From contig CANQJS010000001.1 of NCBI GenBank assembly GCA_947624285.1, positions 62,001 to 126,000 of the forward strand: 64,000 nt of DNA. The letters are read 5' to 3'. Position 1 is the stretch's first letter. The number at the start of each line of letters is the position of its first letter. Source of the stretch: an uncultured Clostridia bacterium. Its GTDB lineage: Bacteria; Bacillota; Clostridia; Oscillospirales; Acutalibacteraceae. The notes under the pieces were generated by a model that was not told the DNA's origin, searched no databases, and saw only the letters and a program-made list of their open reading frames with translations. Of this stretch, positions 31,875 to 38,103 are shown piece by piece. Position numbers and translations under genes: made by a program.

Positions 31875-31903
31875 ATTATAAATCGTATCCGTTTAAAAGT
31901 AAA
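31875..31903 (-). promoter_or_regulatory. Sigma-A promoter of the GH31 operon
   Basis: On the minus strand TTTACT, a 17-bp spacer and TATAAT occur, about 50 bp upstream of the GH31 start codon. No inverted repeat overlaps these boxes, so no operator is claimed. Confidence 0.65.
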
Positions 31904-31945
31904 CAGCCGAAATTATTAAACAAGTCCGTAAAAAATAGACAATAG

Positions 31946-31984
31946 AAAAAAGAGCCCTCTTGATGTAGAATAAACATCAAGGGG
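31946..31984 (-). terminator. Rho-independent terminator after the small secreted protein gene
   Basis: The minus strand reads CCCCTTGATGT-loop-ACATCAAGAGGG and then a run of T (CTCTTTTTTCT). The stem is about 11 bp with one mismatch. It is about 90 bp past the stop of the gene at 32073. The same hairpin precedes a small plus-strand ORF. Confidence 0.6.
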
Positions 31985-31992
31985 AAATTTTA

Positions 31993-32076
31993 ATGTCAAA
32001 CTCTTGCTACCAACAAGAGCATAATAAACACCATAAATCTTTTTGTTTTAATGCTCCTCTCAAATATGTTCTCTAA
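31993..32076 (+). CDS. Possible 27-aa peptide ORF
   Basis: A plus-strand ORF reads M-S-N-S-C-Y-Q-Q-E-H-N-K-H-H-K-S-F-C-F-N-A-P-L-K-Y-V-L. An AAGGGG ribosome-binding-like site lies eight bases before its ATG. It is Cys/His/Gln-rich and hydrophilic, and its stop overlaps the end of the convergent secreted-protein gene. I see no good promoter upstream. It is reported because of the ribosome site and the gap it fills, but it may be chance. Confidence 0.2.
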   Translation: MSNSCYQQEHNKHHKSFCFNAPLKYVL

Positions 32077-32477
32077 CAGTATTTATACACAACAGCTGTT
32101 TCACTTCCTGCAGTGAAAGTAACCTTTAATCGGTAATCATAAAAAATGTTAATATTTCTTGTTTTAGATATAGCTAAACATATGCCAGTACTACTGTCAG
32201 TCCAGGTTTCTACTGTTGTGTAACCACTTGATTTATTTTTTTGTAATTCCATTTTTATTTTAAGTGTTGTGGATTTTCTTGCAGTAACAGTGGCTGCACA
32301 ACTTGCTTTAATCCCATTGATTTTTAAGTTGGTAGTATTGCCGAGCATAACAATATAGCAAGGATTTATTTCAACATCTTCCTTCTCGGCTGCATTTGCA
32401 ATTGAATAGCAACCAAAAATCAATAGAAATGACAAGCAAATTAAAATTAACCGTTTAATATGCATCTTACATTTCAT
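32073..32477 (-). CDS. Small secreted protein, unknown function
   Basis: The 134-aa protein has a classical signal peptide (MHIKRLILICLSFLLIFGCYSIANA, cleavage near AxA at residue 29). The mature part of about 105 residues is predicted to be beta-rich (KINGIKASCAATVTARKSTTLKIKMELQK; IFYDYRLKVTFTAGSETAV) with Cys residues. I cannot name a family; similar secreted proteins of this size in Clostridia are often annotated with a DUF. A strong GGAGGTGAGG ribosome-binding site precedes the ATG. It lies downstream of the DUF4367/ECF sigma pair and may be a target of that sigma factor, but a terminator separates them. Confidence 0.7.
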   Translation of the reverse strand: MKCKMHIKRLILICLSFLLIFGCYSIANAAEKEDVEINPCYIVMLGNTTNLKINGIKASCAATVTARKSTTLKIKMELQKNKSSGYTTVETWTDSSTGICLAISKTRNINIFYDYRLKVTFTAGSETAVVYKYC

Positions 32478-32550
32478 CGCTTCCTCACCTCCATTACAAT
32501 ACTTTTAATACACTTAATCTCTATAAATTCCTATTTTGTGATAAAAAAAT

Positions 32551-32581
32551 AAAGAAATCTGAAAATTTTTCAGATTTCTTT
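32551..32581 (-). terminator. Terminator of the ECF sigma/DUF4367 operon
   Basis: AAAGAAATCTGAAAA and TTTTCAGATTTCTTT are perfect 15-nt arms around a single base (the real loop will be larger), followed on the minus strand by TTTATTTTTTTATC. It is located 5 bp after the DUF4367 stop. Confidence 0.8.
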
Positions 32582-32585
32582 TTAA

Positions 32586-33215
32586 TTATTCTGCATTCTG
32601 TGCTATTTTTAACAATTCATTCTCTTCGATGTTTCCGGTAAGCATATAAATATATTTTCCATTGTTAAAGATAATCCCGGTTTGATGCCCTCCAGCAGCT
32701 TTATATACAATATATCTTATACCATCTATATCTTTTTCTATGCTTTCATTCTTTTCCGTATCAAAATTAACTGTTGTACTAATTGGAAATTTTTGTACTG
32801 AAAAACCATAAGAATTTTTCATATAAGAGTAAATACAAAAATTATCGGACTTGAATTCATCGTTTTTTATAAATCCATCGGGAATATATCCCAAAGACAA
32901 ATATTCAACATCAATTATATCACTATTATCCAAAATGTTATATGCGGAATGTGTTTTAAACTTCTTAATCAAAAACTCTCTGCATGAGGGAATTGCCAAC
33001 GCTGTAGTTGTAATAGAAAGCAGTATTGCTGCAACAAGTATTATTTTAATTGCATTCTTCGTGAACCTATGATACTTGTCATTTCGCATTTTATCAAATA
33101 ATCTGTTCATTTTTTTCTGATGCTTTTTGCTGAAATCATGCTTTGGTATATCTGTTGGAAATGAATCGAGCCATAACTCACAAGACAGCAGGCAAGCTTC
33201 TTCAAATACAATCAC
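32586..33215 (-). CDS. DUF4367 membrane protein, probable anti-sigma factor
   Basis: The 209-aa protein has a cytosolic N-terminus of about 55 residues with a basic tract, one membrane segment (AIKIILVAAILLSITTTALAI, about residues 53-73) and an outside domain resembling DUF4367. The block YLSLGYIPDGFI and the later YKAAGGHQTGIIFNNGKYIYMLTGN are typical. Such proteins often follow ECF sigma genes in Clostridia and are thought to hold the sigma factor at the membrane. The start is GTG, eight bases after GGAG and one base after the sigma gene stop, so the two are coupled. Confidence 0.82.
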   Translation of the reverse strand: MIVFEEACLLSCELWLDSFPTDIPKHDFSKKHQKKMNRLFDKMRNDKYHRFTKNAIKIILVAAILLSITTTALAIPSCREFLIKKFKTHSAYNILDNSDIIDVEYLSLGYIPDGFIKNDEFKSDNFCIYSYMKNSYGFSVQKFPISTTVNFDTEKNESIEKDIDGIRYIVYKAAGGHQTGIIFNNGKYIYMLTGNIEENELLKIAQNAE

Positions 33216-33216
33216 T

Positions 33217-33759
33217 TTATAAACTCCTTTCTTCTAAATGTTTTTTCAGTTTGGTTTTTGCGTATTGCAGTTTTTTCCTTACATAAGAATCCTTAATGTT
33301 ATAAATCTCCGCTATTTCACGGCTTTTATAGCCGTATATGTATTTTAAATATAAGAAAACTCTGCTTTCTTCATCCAACACATTTTTAATAACCGTTGCT
33401 AAATATATTCTATCGAAATTTTCAAAATATTTTAATTGAGATGCTTCATTTCCGAAGGCTTCATTTTCATCATCGCTTGAAATGACATCGATTTTGTTTG
33501 ATTTGTTGTATATGTCAATTGCAAATCCGGTAACAATCGTTGATAAATAAGCTTTTGTCCTTTTGGAATATACATCGTCAATTTTATCAAAATTCTTTGC
33601 CACATAAAAGAATGTTTCTTGAACGCAATCTTCGGCGTCTTCTATATTATGGACTTTTTTCAAAGCAATCCAATACAACAAATCTTTGTATTTATCATAT
33701 AACTCTTTAAATCTATTCTTTTCTGCTTGCGTATCGAGCAGATTTAAAAAACTTATCAT
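33217..33759 (-). CDS. ECF-type RNA polymerase sigma factor
   Basis: This 180-aa sigma-70 family protein has region 2 (YDKYKDLLYWIALKKVHNIEDAEDCVQETFFYVA) and region 4 (LYLKYIYGYKSREIAEIYNIKDSYVRKKLQYAKTKL). Regions 1 and 3 are absent, as in ECF factors. It precedes a DUF4367 membrane protein gene by one base, an arrangement used for anti-sigma control. Its regulon may include the divergent island genes (34.4-41.4 kb) or the secreted protein at 32.1 kb; I could not identify a shared promoter motif. Codon use is AT-rich compared with the flanking core genes. Confidence 0.9.
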   Translation of the reverse strand: MISFLNLLDTQAEKNRFKELYDKYKDLLYWIALKKVHNIEDAEDCVQETFFYVAKNFDKIDDVYSKRTKAYLSTIVTGFAIDIYNKSNKIDVISSDDENEAFGNEASQLKYFENFDRIYLATVIKNVLDEESRVFLYLKYIYGYKSREIAEIYNIKDSYVRKKLQYAKTKLKKHLEERSL

Positions 33760-34404
33760 TATATTATATCCCTTGAAATTTGATTTTTGTCGAAATTTGC
33801 AATAACTCTATTTGTAATTATAAACAAAACAATAACAAATTACAACTAGTAAAAGAATAATTGCAAGAGAGATATAGGCCTTTTCACAGGACATAGAGTA
33901 ATTCTTTGATTTGATTTATTTCAAAACAAGCAGATTTTCAACTTGTTGAAATAAGCTCTCGGATTTTTAATGCGGCTATAAAAACATTATTTCAGGCGCA
34001 AAGCAGACCGATAACAATGGCGCCGAAATCATGTAACAAAAAACTGTTTTCGATTTGTATTAATTTTTTATCACAAAACACTTCTTTTTTGGGATTAAGT
34101 ATAATGGAGAGAGTTATAAGAATTTATAAAAAATTTTAAATATAGTGAAATTTAAAAAAACAGTTGGAAAATGAGGTGATTTTCTTGAAGAAAAAAGTAA
34201 TATCGTGAGTCCGGCTATATTTATATCAATATTACTTCTGTACCTTCTTTTTTATATTTAATTTTAAGGAAGATTTGGTCAAAATTTTAAGAATTAATAA
34301 CAATTATGCATAATATTAAAAACTTTTCTAATTGCCATATATAACAAAGTAGTAAATTCATTTTATATGAATTTATAATAATTTTTTTAAAGGAGTAGAT
34401 TTTT
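33760..34404 (+). other. AT-rich 645-bp intergenic gap with decayed gene remnants
   Basis: This stretch is very AT-rich and has no intact gene. It contains a TTATTTCAAAACAAG...CTTGTTGAAATAA hairpin at 33916-33954, a TATAAT (34100-34105) with no clear -35, and a dead start at 34184 (TTG, three Lys codons, then V-I-S and TGA). A 28-nt segment at 34247-34274 matches 34949-34976 with one mismatch. Both the dead start and the 28-mer resemble the sequence around the lipoprotein gene start. Confidence 0.6.
34247..34274 (+). repeat. 28-nt direct repeat, copy 1 (relic)
   Basis: The sequence CTTTTTTATATTTAATTTTA plus AGGAAGAT matches 34949-34976 at 27 of 28 positions. In the second copy it forms the terminator T tract and the ribosome-binding site of the lipoprotein gene. 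In this copy no functional gene follows. Confidence 0.75.
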
Positions 34405-34410
34405 ATGTAA
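34405..34410 (+). other. Start codon followed directly by a stop (ATG TAA)
   Basis: AAAGGAG at 34389-34395 is placed correctly for the ATG at 34405, but the next codon is TAA. The following codons AAG AAA AAA GTA ATG lead in frame into the signal peptide of the 34423 gene. A single base (AAA to TAA) would restore a typical KKKK n-region. Confidence 0.85.
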
Positions 34411-34422
34411 AAGAAAAAAGTA

Positions 34423-34842
34423 ATGTTCGTATCAGCTTTATTGAGCATTGTTTTGTGCTTTGGCATGTTAGGAGGTGTCACCGCCGCCTTTGCCGCCTCA
34501 TCTTATTCCGATACATTTCCTTTAAATGATAGTACGGGAAAGCGTTATGGTACGATTAGTGCAAGTATTACGAAAACAAAATTGACCGGTTCTACAAGTT
34601 TTGGTGGCAATGCCAAGGATCTTTATGTTTACGGGCTTGCGGCAAGAACCGATATGGCTACAAGCAACTTGCGCAATACCCAGTACAATGAAGATCATCA
34701 AACTAATAAAACCAACGGCAGAGCTAGTATAACGATTACAGCAGATTCCGGAAAAACATTTTATTCGGGTGTTGTTGCTCATTATGTTAAAACTGATTCA
34801 AATGCTGAATACGATTTAACAGACACCGTAGATCCCAGTTAA
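34423..34842 (+). CDS. Small secreted protein (start disrupted; possible pseudogene)
   Basis: The ORF encodes a hydrophobic signal sequence (MFVSALLSIVLCFGMLGGVTAAFA) and a mature part of about 115 residues. That part is Ser/Thr-rich and beta-like, with YGTISASITKTKLTGSTSF and NGRASITITADSGKTFYS. The true initiation site appears to be ATG 34405, which is followed by TAA (see separate entry). The ATG at 34423 lacks the basic n-region and is about 28 nt from the ribosome-binding site, so expression from it is doubtful. I do not recognise the family. It precedes the lipoprotein/ABC operon, separated by a terminator hairpin, and may encode a secreted factor for which that operon is the partner; that is inference. 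Confidence 0.55.
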   Translation: MFVSALLSIVLCFGMLGGVTAAFAASSYSDTFPLNDSTGKRYGTISASITKTKLTGSTSFGGNAKDLYVYGLAARTDMATSNLRNTQYNEDHQTNKTNGRASITITADSGKTFYSGVVAHYVKTDSNAEYDLTDTVDPS

Positions 34843-34915
34843 AATTATTAAAACTTACTTTGAGATTAAATCATAATAGGCATAATTTTTAAGTTCTAAT
34901 ATAGCAATATCTTGC

Positions 34916-34955
34916 GGCGGTTGAATCAGCTCTGCTGCTTTCAACCGCCTTTTTT
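34916..34955 (+). terminator. Hairpin terminator or attenuator before the lipoprotein gene
   Basis: GGCGGTTGAA and TTCAACCGCC form a perfect 10-bp stem with inner pairing (CAGC-TCT-GCTG) and are followed by TTTTTTAT. Only about 25 nt separate it from the lipoprotein ATG, so it either ends the small gene upstream or controls read-through into the operon. Confidence 0.75.
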
Positions 34956-34976
34956 ATATTTAATTATAAGGAAGAT
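34949..34976 (+). repeat. 28-nt direct repeat, copy 2 (functional context)
   Basis: This copy overlaps the T tract of the terminator and includes AAGGAAG, the ribosome-binding site of the lipoprotein gene five bases before its ATG. Copy 1 is at 34247-34274. Confidence 0.75.
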
Positions 34977-34980
34977 CTCG

Positions 34981-36108
34981 ATGAAAAAAATTATATCGTT
35001 AATAGCCGCCATTTTTTGCATTTTCGCCGTGGCGGCGATTTCGGGTTGCTCCGATAACGCACCCGATCCCGTTGAAGTTTCGGTTTCCGATGAATATATT
35101 TTTGAACAGGATTGCCCAACTTTTATTACAAACAATACTTATGTCGCTTTAACAAAGGCGCCCAACGGCTATTACTATTTTTCCGATACCAATAAATTGA
35201 CACTGTTTGATACAAATTTGAAAAAATCCACTATCGTATGCGACAAAGCCGACTGCGCGCATAACGACGACTCATGCCCGGCATATTTTGGATTTAATAT
35301 GTCTAAACATTACTCTTCCATGCATCTTCAGTATTATAACGGAAGCCTGTATACCTTTTACAGCGAAACGGATAAGGACAATGTTATAAACCATTATATC
35401 GCGCGCGTATCGCTTGACGGCAGAGAGAAGGAAAAAAAGTGTTTTCTCTTTAAATCTATCGGCGAGGCGGATTGCAATATTTTTATACACAGAGGCTGTG
35501 TGTATTTTGACCGTATGGAATATTCAGGCGATATGCAAGCTGTGAAATTATACAAGACGGGGCTTGAAGCCGGAAATTCCAAGCCGCAGGAGATATTCTC
35601 CTATACGGGAAGAGATCCCTATTTTAAAGATCTTCAATTCTTCGGAAACCACTTGTATTTTACATATAACAGCGACGACGCCGCGACTAACGGCGTAATA
35701 CTCAATGATTACGACATTCGCAGCGGCTCTGTTTCGGAAATCAAGTTAAACAACTTTTCGGGATTGTTCGCCGTCTCGGGCAGAGAAATATATTACTATG
35801 ACAATACTGCTCGGGAATTTGTAAAATATGATTTGGATTTGAAAACATACACTTCATTTTACAAGGGTGAAAACGGCAGAATTTCCATCGACGGCGAAAA
35901 GCTTTATATCGACAGTTCAACCGATACACAGCAGAACGGACTGACCCATAAAGTTTTGGCTGTGGATTTAAAAACAAAGGAAACGACCGAATACAGCTTT
36001 AATAAAGAATACAGCATCTGCCGATTTGGCGGCAGCGATTATCTTATATTTGAATACCCCGACCCGTCAACAAGAAAAACGGAATTTGAATTTATCGAAA
36101 AGCAATAA
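34981..36108 (+). CDS. Lipoprotein with Cys/His cluster, probable beta-propeller
   Basis: The 375-aa protein has a lipoprotein signal: MKKIISLIAA... with lipobox ISGC, Cys23 being the lipidated residue. The mature part has repeated YYY/FSDTNKL/LFDTNLKK and YLIFEYP-type strands suggesting a propeller, plus the motif CDKADCAHNDDSCPA, a Cys/His cluster seen in lipoproteins of gut Clostridia near ABC exporters. The tracked start at 34912 runs through the terminator hairpin; the ATG at 34981 has AAGGAAG five bases before it. It is the first gene of the lipoprotein-paralogue-ABC operon. Its ligand is unknown. Confidence 0.8.
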   Translation: MKKIISLIAAIFCIFAVAAISGCSDNAPDPVEVSVSDEYIFEQDCPTFITNNTYVALTKAPNGYYYFSDTNKLTLFDTNLKKSTIVCDKADCAHNDDSCPAYFGFNMSKHYSSMHLQYYNGSLYTFYSETDKDNVINHYIARVSLDGREKEKKCFLFKSIGEADCNIFIHRGCVYFDRMEYSGDMQAVKLYKTGLEAGNSKPQEIFSYTGRDPYFKDLQFFGNHLYFTYNSDDAATNGVILNDYDIRSGSVSEIKLNNFSGLFAVSGREIYYYDNTAREFVKYDLDLKTYTSFYKGENGRISIDGEKLYIDSSTDTQQNGLTHKVLAVDLKTKETTEYSFNKEYSICRFGGSDYLIFEYPDPSTRKTEFEFIEKQ

Positions 36109-36125
36109 CAGAAAGGTTTTAAAAT

Positions 36126-36740
36126 ATGAAAAAAATATTGATAATCGCAGGCGTAATCGCATTGGTTGTCGGCGGTGCGTTTGGCGCTTATTTCGGTTAC
36201 GGCTCCTCAACTTTCCTCAACCCTTCAAACGAGGCGCAGCTTATCAAGTTTCTAACAGTTGATGAAGACAGCCCGCCTCCTTTAATACGAAAAACAAAAT
36301 ATGTGGAAGACGGTCAGGTGTTTGTTGTTTTATACGATTCATATGCTTACGGCGAGAAAAAGCTTTGCCTTATGCAATTCACTAAGAATAAATATTACAT
36401 CAACAGATACGAATATAAAGGTTCCGGGCGAATGTCTTATCCTTCGGCAGATGCAGCTATGCGTCTCGACCAAATAGCATTCGATGATGAATATATAGAA
36501 AAAGAGCTGCGTAATGAAGACGGAACAGAAAAAATGTTTTTCTGCGTATCCGCTAAAATCAGCGAGGGAAAAACATATGAATATACCGTTAAGCGTGACG
36601 GAGAAATCATAAAATCCGACAAGATTTCCAATTCAGACGATGATTATCTTGAAGTTTTTTCAGTTGATAATCTGTCCGAAGATTTGGATAGTGATAATTT
36701 TTGGCTTGACACTATCATTTTTGATTATAAAGTCACTTAA
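36126..36740 (+). CDS. Tandem paralogue 1: single-pass membrane protein, unknown family
   Basis: The protein is 204 aa. An N-terminal membrane segment (residues 4-25, ILIIAGVIALVVGGAFGAYFGY) is followed by an outside domain of about 175 residues. I know no family for it. The first 74 and last roughly 70 residues are almost the same as in the two copies downstream; the middle (about 77-125) differs at many places. It has a short insertion near the end (DLDSDNFWLDT) and an extra Ser after the TM. A GAAAGG ribosome-binding site precedes it, 18 bp after the lipoprotein gene. Copies share the inter-gene sequence, pointing to tandem duplication. Confidence 0.8.
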   Translation: MKKILIIAGVIALVVGGAFGAYFGYGSSTFLNPSNEAQLIKFLTVDEDSPPPLIRKTKYVEDGQVFVVLYDSYAYGEKKLCLMQFTKNKYYINRYEYKGSGRMSYPSADAAMRLDQIAFDDEYIEKELRNEDGTEKMFFCVSAKISEGKTYEYTVKRDGEIIKSDKISNSDDDYLEVFSVDNLSEDLDSDNFWLDTIIFDYKVT

Positions 36741-36799
36741 ATTCTCAAAAGGCATTCTTTTAACGGCTTTCCTTCGCTCAAACAGAAAGGTTTTAAAAT

Positions 36800-37393
36800 A
36801 TGAAAAAAATATTGATAATCGCAGGCGTAATCGCATTGGTTGTCGGCGGTGCGTTTGGCGCTTATTTCGGTTACGGCTCAACTTTCCTCAACCCTTCAAA
36901 CGAAACGCAGCTTATCAAGTTTCTTACAGTTGATGAAGACAGCCCGCCTCCCCTGATACGAAAAACAAAATATGTTGAAGACGGTCAGGCATTTATTGTT
37001 TTATACGATTCATATGCTTACGGCGAGAAATCGCTTTGCCTTTTTCAATTCACCAAGGTTAAATATTACAACAACAGATACGAATTTAGAGCTTCCACAC
37101 GAATGTCTTATCCTTGGGCAGATGAAGCTATGAGTCTTGACCAAATAGTATTCGATGATGAATATGAGGGAAAAGAGCTGTATCATGAAGACGGAACAAA
37201 AAAAATGTTTTTCTGCGTATCCGCTAAAATCAGCGAGGGAAAAACATATGAATATACCGTTAAGCGTGACGGAGAAATCATAAAATCCGACAAGATTTCC
37301 GATTCAGACGATGACTATCTTGAAGTATTTTCTGTTGATAATCTGTCCAATGATTGGGATGAAGTTGTCATTTTTGATTATAAAGTCACTTAA
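36800..37393 (+). CDS. Tandem paralogue 2: single-pass membrane protein, unknown family
   Basis: The protein is 197 aa. By my count it differs from copy 3 at about nine of 197 residues, spread over the protein. Against copy 1 the differences cluster in the middle: QFTKVKYYNNRYEFRAS here replaces QFTKNKYYINRYEYKGS there. The C-terminal stretch (FCVSAKISEGKTYEYTVKRDG) is the same in all copies. It has the same N-terminal membrane anchor. Translation starts with the same ribosome-binding site as copies 1 and 3. The function is unknown; see the finding on mosaic divergence. Confidence 0.8.
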   Translation: MKKILIIAGVIALVVGGAFGAYFGYGSTFLNPSNETQLIKFLTVDEDSPPPLIRKTKYVEDGQAFIVLYDSYAYGEKSLCLFQFTKVKYYNNRYEFRASTRMSYPWADEAMSLDQIVFDDEYEGKELYHEDGTKKMFFCVSAKISEGKTYEYTVKRDGEIIKSDKISDSDDDYLEVFSVDNLSNDWDEVVIFDYKVT

Positions 37394-37452
37394 ATTCTCA
37401 AAAGGCTTTCTTTTAACGGCTTTCCTTCGCTCAAACAGAAAGGTTTTAAAAT

Positions 37453-38046
37453 ATGAAAAAAATATTGATAATCGCAGCTGTAATCGCATTGGTTGTCGGC
37501 GGCGTGTTTGGCGCTTATTTCGGCTACGGCTCAACTTTCCTCAACCCTTCAAACGAGACGCAGCTTATCAAGTTTCTAACAGTTGATGAAGACAGCCCGC
37601 CTCCCTTAATACGAAAGACAAAATATGTTGAAGGCGGGCACACATTTATTGTTTTATTCGATTCATATGCTTACGGCGAGAAATCGCTTTGCCTTTTTCA
37701 ATTCACCAAGGTTAAATATTACAACAACAGATACGAATTTAGAGCTTCCACACGAATGTCTTATCCTTGGGCAGATGAAGCTATGAGTCTTGACCAAATA
37801 GTATTCGATGATGAATATGAGGGAAAAGAGCTGTATCATGAAGACGGAACAAAAAAAATGTTTTTCTGCGTATCCGCTAAAATCAGCGAGGGAAAAACAT
37901 ATGAATATACCGTTAAGCGTGACGGAGAAATCATAAAATCCGACAAGATTTCCGATTCCGACGGTGATTATCTTGAAGTTTTTTCTGTTGATAATCTTTC
38001 CAATGATTGGGATGAAGTTGTCATTTTGGATTATGAAGTCACTTAA
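37453..38046 (+). CDS. Tandem paralogue 3: single-pass membrane protein, unknown family
   Basis: The protein is 197 aa and close to copy 2, with replacements such as G9A and A18V in the anchor and VEDGQA to VEGGHT in the N-terminal third. The anchor and the outside domain are otherwise conserved. It ends 57 bp before the permease gene and shares the TTTTAACGGCTT element in that interval. High similarity to copy 2 suggests a recent duplication. Confidence 0.8.
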   Translation: MKKILIIAAVIALVVGGVFGAYFGYGSTFLNPSNETQLIKFLTVDEDSPPPLIRKTKYVEGGHTFIVLFDSYAYGEKSLCLFQFTKVKYYNNRYEFRASTRMSYPWADEAMSLDQIVFDDEYEGKELYHEDGTKKMFFCVSAKISEGKTYEYTVKRDGEIIKSDKISDSDGDYLEVFSVDNLSNDWDEVVILDYEVT

Positions 38047-38103
38047 ATTCAAAAGGCATTATTTTAACGGCTTCCCTTCGCTCAAATAGGATGATGATTC
38101 CAG

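Larger units (their letters stand above)
36781..38092 (+). repeat. Tandem duplicated gene unit (two adjacent copies, about 653 bp each)
   Basis: From the CAGAAAGGTTTTAAAAT leader to the next leader, the DNA is repeated with a period of 653 bp (starts 36800 and 37453). The first copy (36126) is 674 bp from the second. Most of the inter-gene sequence (TTTTAACGGCTT...CTTCGCTCAAA) is also repeated and recurs, partly, upstream of the permease gene. This is gene duplication, not a CRISPR array. Confidence 0.85.

Noticed and set aside
33916-33954. Terminator at the TTATTTCAAAACAAG hairpin
   Set aside because: The stem has a bulge, no gene ends close by and the T tract is weak; it is only noted in the gap entry.
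34405-34842. Lactococcin 972-like bacteriocin with ABC immunity genes
   Set aside because: The gene layout is reminiscent of that system, but I see no sequence motif of that family in the secreted protein, so I do not assign it.
36126-38100. Repeats suggestive of a CRISPR or satellite array
   Set aside because: The period is about 650-670 bp and each unit contains a complete gene, so this is tandem gene duplication.
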